This document shows positions 1 to 9,611 of a stretch of DNA of 64,000 bases, in pieces. This DNA comes from Muribaculaceae bacterium. Its GTDB lineage: Bacteria > Bacteroidota > Bacteroidia > Bacteroidales > Muribaculaceae. Every line of letters begins with the position of its first letter. Positions within the stretch are counted from its first letter, which is position 1. A program made the position numbers and the translations under genes. The notes beneath the pieces are model-generated. The model did not search any database, had not been told where the DNA came from, and worked only from the letters and a program-made list of their open reading frames with translations. The stretch spans positions 58,096 through 122,095 of the forward strand of contig JAFSCJ010000018.1 in NCBI GenBank assembly GCA_017436845.1, in the 5' to 3' direction.

Positions 1-1
1 G

Positions 2-1843
2 AATATTGGATGTGTATCTGAGCCAATGATGAATAACGCTCGTGCCATGTCTAATGTTGATATAGTAAACAATGGAATTGATTTACCTCAAAAGTATGAT
101 GGAAGTGGTGTTGTAGTTGGTTTTTCTGATATTGGGTTTGACCCTAATCACATAAATTTTAAAGATAACGATGGCAATAGCAGGGTAAAACGAGTTGTGA
201 GTTATGTCGATTCGTCAGCAACTATTATAGATTTAACAACACCCGACGATATCACAAATTGGCAAACCGATAATCTATCTCAATGTCACGCAACAATAGT
301 AGCCGGTGTATTAACTGGGAGTTATAAAGGGAATGGGTATCATGGAGTTGCTCCCGGAGCTGAGATTGTTGCAACAACAAGTGGCTTATATGACGGAACT
401 ATCTTGGCCGGAGTTGAAAATGTAGTAGAATATGCCCGGCGTGTTGGGAAACCGGCAATTGTTAATATATCTATAGGCTCATATATAGGACCTCATGATG
501 GCTCAGGCTTATTTTCTCAATATCTGGATAAAATAGGGGAGGAGGCAATAATTTGCATGTCAGCTGGCAATGAAGGAGCCAGACCAAATGTACTCAAAAT
601 GGATTTTTCATCAGAAAACAATCAGTTCAAAACATTTGTTTTTGATACGAAGAAATGGGTTGGCGTTGATTTTGGCGGTGGTGCCGATTTTTGGAGTGCC
701 GATAGTAGAGAGTTTAAGGTCGCTGTGTGTATATATGATAGAATAACCAAGCAGATAGTTTACACATCTCCATTAGTGGGGGGCGCAGAATTAAGAGAAT
801 GGGGGATGTCCTCATCTGATTATAAAACAGATGGTGACGATAACCTGAATTATTTCAATGGATATGTGCGCATAAGTTCAGAGTTGAATACAGAAAATAA
901 TCGATATAATATTTTATGTTCTTATTATATTAGCAATTTTGAAAAAGATGACGTTTATGGTCGTTATGTTGTCGGAATAATTATAGAGGGATATGAGGAT
1001 GTTCATGTTGACGGATATGCCGATGGCTCTAATTCTTATTTTACATCCCTTGGTATTGAGGGATTTTCTAATGGACAATCAGACTGCACTGTAAGTGACA
1101 TGGCTTGTGGATATAACATTATTGTGGTTGGATCAAGTAACTCAAAAGGGAAAGCAACAACAATAGCAGGCGAGGAGAAAAATTACAATATAACTGAAGG
1201 AGATATTTCATATTATAGTAGCAATGGACAGTTAATCGATGGACGTTGTTTGCCTCATTTTTGTGCACCGGGAGCGTGGGTTACATCATCGATAAGCACG
1301 CCATATGTCAATCAACAAAGTGAAGAATATAAATCATCTCTTGCGACAAAAACTAATGTGGATGACGTTGACTATTATTGGATTACAGAATGTGGTACAT
1401 CAATATCATCTCCATTGGCTGCCGGCGTTTTTGCCCTATGGCTACAAGCTAATCCTGATTTAACAGTTGATGAAGTAAGAGAAATTGCAATGTCAACAGC
1501 TTCGCATGATGTTCCCGATATTACAAATCCACAATGGGGCGCCGGGAATTTGGATGCATTGGCAGGACTAAAAGAGGTAATAAAACGTGTCGGAGTAGAA
1601 AATGTGGGAATCGATAAAAGGGTTTTATTTGAATTAATTTCCCATCGTAATATTAAAATATCAGTGATAGAAGCTCCTAAATTCGATGTTAAAATATTTG
1701 ATATCGCAGGAAAAATAGTGAGAGATTATAATTTTAATGCCGATAATGGACATGTTAATTTAGATTCATTCGGGAGTGGAATTTATATGTTTGAGATATA
1801 TGCCGATGGATATCGTCATGTCGAAAAGATAATTGTGCGTTAG
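2..1843 (+). CDS. Secreted subtilisin-like serine peptidase (S8) with type IX sorting domain, 5' end outside the window
   Basis: The frame is open to the window edge, so the signal peptide and propeptide lie upstream; the first internal ATG is at 26. Numbered from that Met, the catalytic triad is Asp35 (in GFSDIGFDP), His88 (in CHATIVAG, the variant of HGTHVAG) and Ser459 (in GTSISSPLAAG). About 370 residues separate His from Ser, more than in simple subtilisins, so there is an insert domain, as is common in Bacteroidota S8 proteins. The last ~75 residues (KIFDIAGKIV, later GSGIYMFEI and a basic end KIIVR) match a type A type IX C-terminal domain, which predicts export through SprA and surface attachment or release. 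The stop is TAG. Family assignment is firm; substrate is unknown. Confidence 0.9.
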   Translation, partial: NIGCVSEPMMNNARAMSNVDIVNNGIDLPQKYDGSGVVVGFSDIGFDPNHINFKDNDGNSRVKRVVSYVDSSATIIDLTTPDDITNWQTDNLSQCHATIVAGVLTGSYKGNGYHGVAPGAEIVATTSGLYDGTILAGVENVVEYARRVGKPAIVNISIGSYIGPHDGSGLFSQYLDKIGEEAIICMSAGNEGARPNVLKMDFSSENNQFKTFVFDTKKWVGVDFGGGADFWSADSREFKVAVCIYDRITKQIVYTSPLVGGAELREWGMSSSDYKTDGDDNLNYFNGYVRISSELNTENNRYNILCSYYISNFEKDDVYGRYVVGIIIEGYEDVHVDGYADGSNSYFTSLGIEGFSNGQSDCTVSDMACGYNIIVVGSSNSKGKATTIAGEEKNYNITEGDISYYSSNGQLIDGRCLPHFCAPGAWVTSSISTPYVNQQSEEYKSSLATKTNVDDVDYYWITECGTSISSPLAAGVFALWLQANPDLTVDEVREIAMSTASHDVPDITNPQWGAGNLDALAGLKEVIKRVGVENVGIDKRVLFELISHRNIKISVIEAPKFDVKIFDIAGKIVRDYNFNADNGHVNLDSFGSGIYMFEIYADGYRHVEKIIVR

Positions 1844-1871
1844 AAAATTAGTGTATAAGCAAAAAAAGTCT

Positions 1872-1879
1872 TAATTTTG
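1872..1879 (+). promoter_or_regulatory. Promoter -7 element before cdsA
   Basis: TAATTTTG fits the Bacteroidota -7 consensus TAnnTTTG. Transcription would begin just downstream, around 1885-1890. This puts the TTG at 1884 at or before the transcript start and favours the ATG at 1908 as the cdsA start. A clear -33 TTTG is not seen. Confidence 0.5.
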
Positions 1880-1907
1880 TTAGTTGGAAATTAAAGATGA
1901 AATTCAT

Positions 1908-2732
1908 ATGAAAAATCTTGTTTTACGAAGTCTTTCAGGATTAATATATGTAGGGCTAATTGTCGGTTCGTTACTTACAAATGAGTATGCCTTTTTTGCG
2001 CTATGTATATTGTTTATTATTCTTGGAACGATAGAATTTAGCAAACTCACAAATCAAGAGACTAAACCATTGTTAATGGTATTGGATGTCCTATTAGCAT
2101 TATCTTTAATTCCTACAATAATCAGTGTAACATTTATATCATCAGAATTATTGGAGTTTTCTCCGGTTATATTGATGATATTGCGCTTTGTTACACAACT
2201 ATATATGCCTAAGGATAAAAATCCATTAAATACGTTGGCTTACTCTGTATTAGGATTATTATATGTCGCAGGTCCTATATGGTTAATGGTTTATTTGTAT
2301 TATATGGAATCGCCGGAAGTGATATTAGCGATGTTTATAATGATATGGCTTAATGATACCGGTGCTTACGTTGTTGGATCATTATTAGGGCGTAAGTTAA
2401 TCCCTTATAAAATGTGTCCTCGCATTTCCCCTAAAAAATCGTGGGCAGGATTTGTTGGAGGATTACTTTTTGCAGTTGCGTCATCATTTGTATTTATAAA
2501 CGTATTTGGTGAATATTATCAAGGAATCGATATAATAGAGATGATAGGTTTTGCTATTGTCGTAGTTGTATTTGCAACGTGGGGTGATTTAATTGAATCA
2601 TTAATAAAACGTACAATTGGTGTTAAAGATTCCGGAAATTTTATTCCCGGTCATGGTGGAATATTAGATAGAATAGACTCATTATTGTTTGTATTACCGG
2701 CAATATTGTGTTATTGCTATATAGTATTATAG
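1908..2732 (+). CDS. cdsA: Phosphatidate cytidylyltransferase
   Basis: Makes CDP-diacylglycerol from phosphatidic acid and CTP, the entry step to membrane phospholipids, in the inner membrane. About eight hydrophobic segments span the ~274 residues. The C-terminal family signature is complete: SLIKRT followed by KDSGNFIPGHGGILDRID, with the Lys-Asp and Asp-Arg-x-Asp residues that bind metal and CTP. The upstream SPKKSWAGFVGG motif is also typical. The in-frame TTG at 1884 would add eight residues, but it sits beside the -7 promoter element, so ATG 1908 (MKNLVLRSL) is preferred. purM follows 21 bases downstream on the same strand, so the two may be co-transcribed. Confidence 0.95.
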   Translation: MKNLVLRSLSGLIYVGLIVGSLLTNEYAFFALCILFIILGTIEFSKLTNQETKPLLMVLDVLLALSLIPTIISVTFISSELLEFSPVILMILRFVTQLYMPKDKNPLNTLAYSVLGLLYVAGPIWLMVYLYYMESPEVILAMFIMIWLNDTGAYVVGSLLGRKLIPYKMCPRISPKKSWAGFVGGLLFAVASSFVFINVFGEYYQGIDIIEMIGFAIVVVVFATWGDLIESLIKRTIGVKDSGNFIPGHGGILDRIDSLLFVLPAILCYCYIVL

Positions 2733-2753
2733 TAAAGAAAAATCATTATATAT

Positions 2754-3920
2754 ATGAGCGATCAAAGATATAACATGCGTGGAGTTTCTGCCTCAAAAGA
2801 GGATGTCCACAATGCAATTAAGAATGTAGATAAAGGATTATATCCTAAAGCATTTTGTAAAATAATTCCGGATATACTTGGTGGTGATGATGAATATTGT
2901 AACATCATGCATGCTGATGGCGCTGGTACAAAATCTTCGTTGGCATATATCTATTGGAAAGAAACAGGCGATATCAGCGTGTGGAAAGGAATAGCACAGG
3001 ATGCATTAATAATGAATATCGATGACTTGTTGTGTGTTGGTGCTACCGATAATATTTTGGTATCGTCAACAATAGGTCGAAATAAATTATTGATTCCAGG
3101 AGAGGTAATTGCGGCAATTATAAATGGTACAGAGGAATTACTTGCTGAATTGCGTGAAATGGGAGTGAGTATCTATAGTACCGGTGGAGAGACAGCTGAT
3201 GTTGGCGATCTTGTACGAACAATTATAGTAGATAGCACAGTAACTTGTCGTATGAAACGTTCTGATGTAATTAACAATGCTAATATTAAAGGGGGTGATG
3301 TAATTGTAGGTCTTGCTTCTTATGGTCAAGCTTCCTATGAAAAAGGTTATAATGGCGGAATGGGTAGCAATGGTTTGACCTCGGCTCGTCATGATGTATT
3401 TGCTAAATATTTGGCTGAGAGATATCCCGAAAGTTTTGATGCAAATGTCCCTTCTGAACTCGTTTACTCCGGCTCGGTGCATTTGACTGACGCTGTTGAA
3501 AATTCTCCTATTAATGCAGGTAAATTGGTGTTATCTCCAACACGCACCTATGCTCCGGTAATAAAGAAATTATTAGATGAAATGCGCCATAAAATTCATG
3601 GTATGGTGCATTGTTCAGGTGGAGCTCAAACAAAGATTATGCACTTTGTTGAAAATAAACACGTCATTAAAGATAATCTATTCCCCGTTCCTCCATTGTT
3701 TGAATTGATTAGCAAAGAGTCAGGAACAGATTTGGCAGAAATGTATAAGGTGTTTAACATGGGACATCGCATGGAGATATATTTGTCTCCAGAAGACGCT
3801 AAGCGCGTAATTGAGATTTCAGAGGAGATGGGTATTCCTGCTCGTATTGTGGGTAGAGTAGAAGATGCCCCACAAAATAAATTGACAATTATTTCAGAAA
3901 AAGGCGTATTTGAATATTAA
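2754..3920 (+). CDS. purM: Phosphoribosylformylglycinamidine cyclo-ligase (AIR synthase)
   Basis: Catalyses the ATP-dependent closure of FGAM to aminoimidazole ribonucleotide in purine synthesis, in the cytosol. The N-terminal half shows the PurM fold landmarks: HADGAGTKSSLAY (nucleotide-binding DGxGTK motif), the acidic ALIMNIDDLLCVGA segment and the GGETADVGD loop. At 388 residues it is longer than the E. coli enzyme (about 345) but is of the size usual for Bacteroidota. Its 3' end overlaps the next gene by 11 bases if that gene starts at TTG 3910. The stop is TAA. The other family option, a PurL- or SelD-like protein, is excluded by the length and the DGAGTK/GGETAD pair. Confidence 0.92.
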   Translation: MSDQRYNMRGVSASKEDVHNAIKNVDKGLYPKAFCKIIPDILGGDDEYCNIMHADGAGTKSSLAYIYWKETGDISVWKGIAQDALIMNIDDLLCVGATDNILVSSTIGRNKLLIPGEVIAAIINGTEELLAELREMGVSIYSTGGETADVGDLVRTIIVDSTVTCRMKRSDVINNANIKGGDVIVGLASYGQASYEKGYNGGMGSNGLTSARHDVFAKYLAERYPESFDANVPSELVYSGSVHLTDAVENSPINAGKLVLSPTRTYAPVIKKLLDEMRHKIHGMVHCSGGAQTKIMHFVENKHVIKDNLFPVPPLFELISKESGTDLAEMYKVFNMGHRMEIYLSPEDAKRVIEISEEMGIPARIVGRVEDAPQNKLTIISEKGVFEY

Positions 3921-5316
3921 TAAGAAAAATATACAAATAATAAAGGGTTGTATCAGTTTAATGATACTAACCCTTTATATTTATGTCGCAATTTCATGTG
4001 GTGGGGAAAATAGTACATTAGACAGAGACGAAAAAACATCCCATAAATTTCCTGACACTTTGCGAGTGGGAACATTATATAGCCCAACATCTTATTTTAT
4101 ATATCGAGAAGAGACAATGGGTTATGATTATGACCTCGTTAGTAAATTGACCACAGATAAAGATATAAAATTAAAAATTGAAATAGCCCCCAATCTTAAT
4201 ACATTGATTGAAATGTTGGATACCGGGTATATTGACTTGATCGCTTATGAGATTCCTATTACAGCCGAATATAAATCAAAGGTTATTCCATGTGGAGTAG
4301 AGAATATAACATATCAAGTGCTTGTTCAGCCAAGATTGAAAGAAAATCTAATTAACGATGTTACTGAATTGGTTGGAAAAGATGTGTATGTAGAGAAAGA
4401 TTCAAAATATCAGTATCGTTTAAATAATCTAAATAATGAGTTAGGTGGTGGAATTAATATACATCCTATTAATCGAGACACATTGATTTCAGAAGAATTA
4501 GTGGCAATGGTTTCGACCGGAGCAATTCCATTGACAATTGTAGATAGTGATATAGCTCAATTAAACAGGACTTATTTTAATAATCTGGATATATCTCTCA
4601 AAGTTTCATTCCCTCAACGATCGGCATGGGGTGTTTCTCCTTCTAAATTATGGCTTGCCGATTCAATAAATCAATGGATAAATCAAGAACAACCTAAAGA
4701 AACACAATCATGGTTGTTGAAACGGTATTTTGAGTTAAGCAAAAATGAATTTTCTTTTTCTAATTTCAAATTTAAAGATGGTCGTATATCCCCGTATGAT
4801 AATCTGTTTAAAAAATATGCTAAAGAGATAGATTGGGATTGGCGATTGTTGGCAGCTCAGGCCTTTACTGAAAGTCATTTTGATACAACAGTTGTGTCGT
4901 GGGCTGGCGCACGAGGCATTATGCAGATAATGCCAAGCACAGCCCGAGCCTATGGTTTGACTGATGATAAAATGGCAAATCCGGAGGCAAGTATTTCAAC
5001 AGCGGTTAAAATTATAAAGTCGTTAGACAAATCCTTGTCAAAATATGTTCCTGATAAAAACGAACGATTGAAATTTATTATAGCCGCATATAATTCAGGA
5101 ATTGCTCATGTGTATGATGCTATTGCATTGGCTAAAAAATACGGAAAAAATCCGCAAATGTGGGATGGAAATGTAGCAGAAACAATTTTGATGAAATCTA
5201 AACCGGAGTATTATAATGATGAGGTTTGCAAATACGGATATTTTCGAGGACGTCAAACGGTTGCTTATGTGAAAAAGATAATGGATTTTTATGATCGATG
5301 TAAGCAAGTAATTTAG
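3910..5316 (+). CDS. MltF-like membrane-bound lytic transglycosylase lipoprotein
   Basis: Predicted periplasmic peptidoglycan-cleaving lipoprotein. Order of parts: hydrophobic leader ending in a lipobox VAISC-G (Cys near residue 30); a solute-binding-protein type 3 domain (about 50-275); a goose-lysozyme-like SLT domain (about 295-450) with catalytic Glu321 in AQAFTESHFD and the conserved GARGIMQIMPSTA and AAYNSG motifs. This is the architecture of E. coli MltF. The start is uncertain. TTG 3910 overlaps purM and keeps two lysines before the hydrophobic core; ATG 3961 leaves only a short uncharged leader. TTG is chosen because a lipoprotein signal needs the basic n-region. The stop is TAG. Confidence 0.85.
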   Translation: MNINKKNIQIIKGCISLMILTLYIYVAISCGGENSTLDRDEKTSHKFPDTLRVGTLYSPTSYFIYREETMGYDYDLVSKLTTDKDIKLKIEIAPNLNTLIEMLDTGYIDLIAYEIPITAEYKSKVIPCGVENITYQVLVQPRLKENLINDVTELVGKDVYVEKDSKYQYRLNNLNNELGGGINIHPINRDTLISEELVAMVSTGAIPLTIVDSDIAQLNRTYFNNLDISLKVSFPQRSAWGVSPSKLWLADSINQWINQEQPKETQSWLLKRYFELSKNEFSFSNFKFKDGRISPYDNLFKKYAKEIDWDWRLLAAQAFTESHFDTTVVSWAGARGIMQIMPSTARAYGLTDDKMANPEASISTAVKIIKSLDKSLSKYVPDKNERLKFIIAAYNSGIAHVYDAIALAKKYGKNPQMWDGNVAETILMKSKPEYYNDEVCKYGYFRGRQTVAYVKKIMDFYDRCKQVI

Positions 5317-5326
5317 ATTTTGTTAT

Positions 5327-5334
5327 TATCTTTG
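5327..5334 (+). promoter_or_regulatory. Promoter -7 element before the DUF3332 gene
   Basis: TATCTTTG is an exact TAnnTTTG match 37 bases before the ATG at 5372. The -33 region has no exact TTTG at the usual distance. Confidence 0.5.
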
Positions 5335-5371
5335 AAGATATAAATTATGATTTACTAAAAAGTTTTGTTGT

Positions 5372-5917
5372 ATGAAGAAAAAGTATTTAAGTATTGCTCT
5401 TGTTATGGCTCTTGCCGGCTCAATGATGTTTACATCTTGTATTGGAAGTTTTTCATTGACAAATAAACTAATGGATTGGAATAAAACAATCGGAAGCAAG
5501 TTTGTTAATGAATTAGTGTTTGTTGCATTTTGGATTGTTCCTGTTTATGAGGTGTCAGCTCTTGCTGATATTCTTGTGATAAATAGTATTGAATTTTGGA
5601 GTGGTTCAAATCCTATTGCAAAAGGCAAAAAAGTAATAGATGGAGAGAGTGGACGTTATTTAGTCGAATGTGATGGCAAAGGATATACAATTACAAGTGA
5701 AACAGATGGAAACATTGTGCGCCTTGACTTTGAAGATGAAGATAACTCGTGGAGCGTAAATGTAAATGGTGAATCTCACAAGTTCATGACATTTGTTGAT
5801 GATTCTCATGTTAAAATGATTACTCCGCAAGGAGATTATCAGGAGGTAGAACTTTCGCAAACCGGATTGTATGCTTATCAACAAATAGCAACTGCTTCAA
5901 CTTTCGCGATGAAATAA
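5372..5917 (+). CDS. DUF3332-type lipoprotein
   Basis: A 181-residue predicted lipoprotein: MKKKYLSIALVMALAGSMMF followed by TSCIGSF, with the lipobox Cys at residue 23. The segment after it (SLTNKLMDWNKTIGSKFVNELVF) and the hydrophobic VPVYEVSALADILVINSIEFW stretch are characteristic of DUF3332 proteins, whose function is not established. The C-terminal half is a soluble, mostly beta domain. The gene has its own promoter and is followed by a strong terminator, so it looks monocistronic. It is not homologous in any visible way to its neighbours. Confidence 0.85.
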   Translation: MKKKYLSIALVMALAGSMMFTSCIGSFSLTNKLMDWNKTIGSKFVNELVFVAFWIVPVYEVSALADILVINSIEFWSGSNPIAKGKKVIDGESGRYLVECDGKGYTITSETDGNIVRLDFEDEDNSWSVNVNGESHKFMTFVDDSHVKMITPQGDYQEVELSQTGLYAYQQIATASTFAMK

Positions 5918-5946
5918 ATTGTGGCGATTCATTGCTGACAAGTATG

Positions 5947-5985
5947 ACTCCTCTATCTGCGAGATAGGGGAGTTGTTATTTTTAT
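5947..5985 (+). terminator. Rho-independent terminator after the DUF3332 gene
   Basis: Twelve-base arms at 5947-5958 and 5962-5973 (ACTCCTCTATCT / AGATAGGGGAGT) pair with one G-T wobble around a GCG loop and are followed by the T-rich run TGTTATTTTTAT. Confidence 0.85.
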
Positions 5986-5993
5986 AGAATGAT

Positions 5994-6025
5994 TTTGTTG
6001 AAAGGGAAGGGAATTTGTATCTTTA
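5994..6025 (+). promoter_or_regulatory. Promoter of the GH9-M23 pair
   Basis: TTTG at 5994-5997, a 20-base spacer, then TATCTTTA at 6018-6025 (one mismatch to TAnnTTTG). It overlaps the TTG at 6015, which rules that codon out as a start and supports ATG 6051. Confidence 0.7.
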
Positions 6026-6050
6026 CGTCATAATTAAAAATGACAAATTT

Positions 6051-7850
6051 ATGTATAGATATATAGTTATTTTAATATCTTTCGTAGCATCATTATATTC
6101 TGTGTCTAATTCAGAAAATGTAATTAGAGTAAATCAAGTGGGATATCTTGAGGATGATGTAAAGGTAGCGGTTATGTTAATCTCTAATCAAGTAGATAGC
6201 ACGATGTTAAGTGATATTTCTCAATTTACAATAACTAATGTAAATACCGGAGAGACCAAAAATGTGGATTATGTAAAGATAACTGATGCTTGGGCTCCAA
6301 TGGAAATATCGTTGCGCATAGATTTTTCTTCAATAACTACTCCCGGAGAATATTATATTACGGCATTAGGGACTCGTTCACCTAAAATAAAAATTGGCAA
6401 TGATGTTTATGACGGAGCGCAAGAGATTCCTTTGTTCTACATGCGTCAACAGCGTTGTGGCTATAATCCGTCATTAAAATCTTTTTGCCATCAACATGAT
6501 GGAATACTTGTGTTGAGTGGAAAAGATGATGGGACATATGTAGATGTAACAGGAGGATGGCATGATGCTTCTGACTATTTGCAATACTTGACAACATCAG
6601 CTAATGCTGTGTATCAGATGTTGTTTGCTTATAAGCAAACGCCTAATGTTTGGAATGATAAATATGATGCCAAGGGTAATTTGGGTGCCAATGGAATTCC
6701 GGATATTCTTGATGAAGCAAGATGGGGTCTTGAATGGATGAGAAGGATGAACCCGGCAGATACGTTATTTTTAAATCAGATAGCAGACGATAGAGATCAT
6801 AGATTTGCCGGAATGCCGGCAAGAGATACTGTTGATTATGGATGGGGTAAAGGTAAAGCACGACCTGTGTATCCATGTTCGGGGAAACCATATGGACTGA
6901 TGGGCAATTATAACGATAGCAAAGGTTTGGCTTCATCGGTTGGCAAATTCTGTTCATCGTTTGCTCTTGGCGCTGAGTTGTTTGAGGAAATAGATAAAGA
7001 CTTTGCCTATGATTTATTGGCAAGATCAAATAATGCTTACAATGTAGCCAAAGCAAATCCTGGAGCGTGTCAAACTGCACCATGTGCTTCACCTTATTAC
7101 TACGAGGAAGATAATTGGGTGGACGATATGACGCTTGCAACAATGGAGATGTATCGATACACAAAAGATAGAAAATACTTAGTAGAAGCAGTGGATTATG
7201 CTCGACAAGAGCCTATTACGCCATGGATGGGTGCTGATTCTGCACATCATTATCAATGGTATCCATTTGTGAATCTCGGGCATATACACTTGGCGTCAGT
7301 TACTAATGAAAAAATAAAAAATGAGGCATTGCGAAATATCCGCACTGGATTACAACGTGTTGCTGAACGTGCCGGGAATAATGCTTTTAAGAATGGGATA
7401 CCATTTATATGGTGCTCAAATAACTTGACGGTTGCTTTTATAACGCAGGCAATGTTATATCGTGAGTTGTCGGGTGATAATAGTTTTATAGAGATAGAAA
7501 CTGCAATGCGAGATTGGCTGTTTGGAGTAAATCCATGGGGTAAATGTATGGTGGTGGGATTTCCTGTCGATGGAGATTTCCCAAAAGATCCTCATGCACC
7601 ATTGACTAATCTTGAAAATATACAAGTAACAGGAGGATTGGTGGATGGTCCTGTGTATGCCAATATATTTAAATCATTAAAAGGTGTACATTTAAGAAAT
7701 GAAGATAAATATGCCGATTTTCAGAATAATGAAGTAGTTTATCACGATGATTATGCCGACTATTCAACAAATGAGCCAACAATGGATGGAACAGCATCAA
7801 TGACCTTCTTCTTAGGGAAATTGGCAACTAAAGCAAATAAAAACAGATAA
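6051..7850 (+). CDS. Glycoside hydrolase family 9 (endoglucanase-type), secreted
   Basis: Predicted inverting beta-glucanase of ~599 residues. A signal peptide (MYRYIVILISFVASLYSVS) is followed by a CelD_N Ig-like domain starting ENVIRVNQVGY, then the (alpha/alpha)6 catalytic domain. The catalytic base motif is GGWHDASDY (168-176 from ATG 6051), the equivalent of GGWYDAGDY. NGIPDILDEARWGLEWM is a family hallmark. The proton-donor Glu575 lies in DYSTNEPTMDG near the C-terminus, preceded by WLFGVNPWGKCMVVGF. All active-site residues are present. It runs two bases into the M23 peptidase gene, so the pair is almost certainly co-translated. No SusC/SusD genes or other carbohydrases are nearby, so the substrate (beta-glucan or another beta-linked glycan) is open. 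Confidence 0.9.
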   Translation: MYRYIVILISFVASLYSVSNSENVIRVNQVGYLEDDVKVAVMLISNQVDSTMLSDISQFTITNVNTGETKNVDYVKITDAWAPMEISLRIDFSSITTPGEYYITALGTRSPKIKIGNDVYDGAQEIPLFYMRQQRCGYNPSLKSFCHQHDGILVLSGKDDGTYVDVTGGWHDASDYLQYLTTSANAVYQMLFAYKQTPNVWNDKYDAKGNLGANGIPDILDEARWGLEWMRRMNPADTLFLNQIADDRDHRFAGMPARDTVDYGWGKGKARPVYPCSGKPYGLMGNYNDSKGLASSVGKFCSSFALGAELFEEIDKDFAYDLLARSNNAYNVAKANPGACQTAPCASPYYYEEDNWVDDMTLATMEMYRYTKDRKYLVEAVDYARQEPITPWMGADSAHHYQWYPFVNLGHIHLASVTNEKIKNEALRNIRTGLQRVAERAGNNAFKNGIPFIWCSNNLTVAFITQAMLYRELSGDNSFIEIETAMRDWLFGVNPWGKCMVVGFPVDGDFPKDPHAPLTNLENIQVTGGLVDGPVYANIFKSLKGVHLRNEDKYADFQNNEVVYHDDYADYSTNEPTMDGTASMTFFLGKLATKANKNR

Positions 7851-7852
7851 AA

Positions 7853-9520
7853 ATGAGAAAAATAGTTTTAATAATATTAATAGCAATATGCTCGTTTAAG
7901 ACTTATGCAACTGAGAATTTACTGCAGTTGCATAAACCTTTAAATATTCCTCTTGTATTGAGTGGGAATTTTGGAGAGTTGAGGTCTAATCATTTCCATT
8001 CAGGATTAGACTTTAAAACTCAGGGGAAAACCGGTTTTAAGATATATTGTGCTGAAGATGGGTATGTCTCGCGTGTGCTTGTGTCGCCATGGGGATTTGG
8101 AAGAGCTGTGTATGTTACGCATCCATCGATAGGGCTTGTAACTGTTTATGGACACTTGCAATCGTTTGTATCGAAAATAGATAAAATAATAAAGGCTGAA
8201 CAATATAAACAAGAGTCGTTTAGTGTCGATTTGGAGTTTAAACCCAATGAAATACCTGTTAAGCGAGGAGAGGTAATTGCCTTTAGTGGAAATGTCGGCT
8301 CATCGGGAGGTCCTCATTTACACATGGATGTGAGGGATTTAGAAACCGGAGACGCTCTTGATCCAATGCCTTATTTTAAGGGGCTGATTGCAGACAATGT
8401 GAAGCCTGATATCAGAACTATTGCGTTATATCCTCATGATGGAGTTGTTGATGATACGATTGTGGCATCATATCGCACAATGACGCAGATAACAACTCCT
8501 TTTACTGCATGGGGAAAGGTTGTACCCGGAATAAAAGCATACGATAAAATGCCTAATGTGAGTAATATTTATGGTGTAAAATATTTAACACTTATAGTTG
8601 ATGGAACAGAGATATATCATAGAGTGATAGACCGCTTTTCATTTGATATAACGCGAGCAGTAAACACACTTGTGAATTATCCCGATAGATTAAAGAACTC
8701 ATGGGTAATGACAACTTATGTCCCTGAAAGTAATGTGCTTTCAGAGATGATTAATGTGTCAGTCCCTAATGGTGTAATCGATATAAACGAAGAACGTGAT
8801 TATAATTGTCAATATATATTGTGTGATGAACATGGAAATAAATCATCAGTGAAGTTTGTTATAAAAGGTAAGCGGTGTGAGCTCCCGTCTAAGACGCGTA
8901 AAGGAGTTTTGTTTCGTTATAATGGAGATAATTCCTACAATATGAATGGACTAAACTTGAAATTTACACCAAATACTTTTTATGAGGATATATTTTTTGA
9001 TGTTGAGACCTCTACTTTAGCTGGTTATAATTCTGATGTGCATAAAATTGGCGATACCAATATTCCATTGCATAAAAGTTATGATATGAAAATAGCTCTC
9101 ACGAATGATAATCAGACGGATAAGTCAAAGTATTGTATAGTAAGGATAAAAGGCAAACGACGTACTGCAGTTGCCACTAAATATGAGAATGGAGCTGTCT
9201 CTACTCGAGTAAATCAGTTTGGTCGCTATGCCGTAACGATTGATAGTACAGCTCCTAAAGTCTTGCCACGCAATAAAAAGAGATGGATGAAAAATGGTCG
9301 TGTAGCGTTCAAAATATCTGATAATTTGAGTGGGATAGAAACTTATAGAGGAGAGATTGATGGTAAATGGGTAATGTTTGAATATGATGGAAAGAATGCA
9401 TTGCTTTCTTATAAACTTGAACATTCGAGAGTCGCAAAAGGAAAACGTCATAAAGTAAAAATAATAGTAACCGATGCTTGTGGGAATAAAACAACTCTAA
9501 CAGAAATATTTACATGGTAA
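7853..9520 (+). CDS. M23 family metallopeptidase (LytM/lysostaphin-type), exported
   Basis: A 555-residue exported protein with signal peptide MRKIVLIILIAICSFKTYA. The M23 domain lies right after it (about 35-170). The zinc ligands are His49 and Asp53 (HFHSGLDF) and His157 in GPHLHMDV (155-157), with the accessory YGHL at 99-102. All are intact, so it is likely an active peptidoglycan endopeptidase. About 380 residues follow with beta-sandwich-like content and no further recognised motif. A short insertion of ~35 residues separates the YGHL and GPHLH parts. It starts two bases after the GH9 stop, which points to coupled translation. Confidence 0.88.
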   Translation: MRKIVLIILIAICSFKTYATENLLQLHKPLNIPLVLSGNFGELRSNHFHSGLDFKTQGKTGFKIYCAEDGYVSRVLVSPWGFGRAVYVTHPSIGLVTVYGHLQSFVSKIDKIIKAEQYKQESFSVDLEFKPNEIPVKRGEVIAFSGNVGSSGGPHLHMDVRDLETGDALDPMPYFKGLIADNVKPDIRTIALYPHDGVVDDTIVASYRTMTQITTPFTAWGKVVPGIKAYDKMPNVSNIYGVKYLTLIVDGTEIYHRVIDRFSFDITRAVNTLVNYPDRLKNSWVMTTYVPESNVLSEMINVSVPNGVIDINEERDYNCQYILCDEHGNKSSVKFVIKGKRCELPSKTRKGVLFRYNGDNSYNMNGLNLKFTPNTFYEDIFFDVETSTLAGYNSDVHKIGDTNIPLHKSYDMKIALTNDNQTDKSKYCIVRIKGKRRTAVATKYENGAVSTRVNQFGRYAVTIDSTAPKVLPRNKKRWMKNGRVAFKISDNLSGIETYRGEIDGKWVMFEYDGKNALLSYKLEHSRVAKGKRHKVKIIVTDACGNKTTLTEIFTW

Positions 9521-9536
9521 ATAAGTAACTAATTAT

Positions 9537-9568
9537 TTTGCACGTTCAAAGTTTATCTGCTATCTTTG
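9537..9568 (+). promoter_or_regulatory. Promoter of the phosphohexomutase gene
   Basis: TTTG at 9537-9540, a 20-base spacer and TATCTTTG at 9561-9568: a textbook Bacteroidota promoter. It leaves a leader of about 35 bases before the ATG at 9612. Confidence 0.85.
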
Positions 9569-9611
9569 TCTATAATGTAAGATTGAAATTAATAATAAAT
9601 ATTACCTAATT

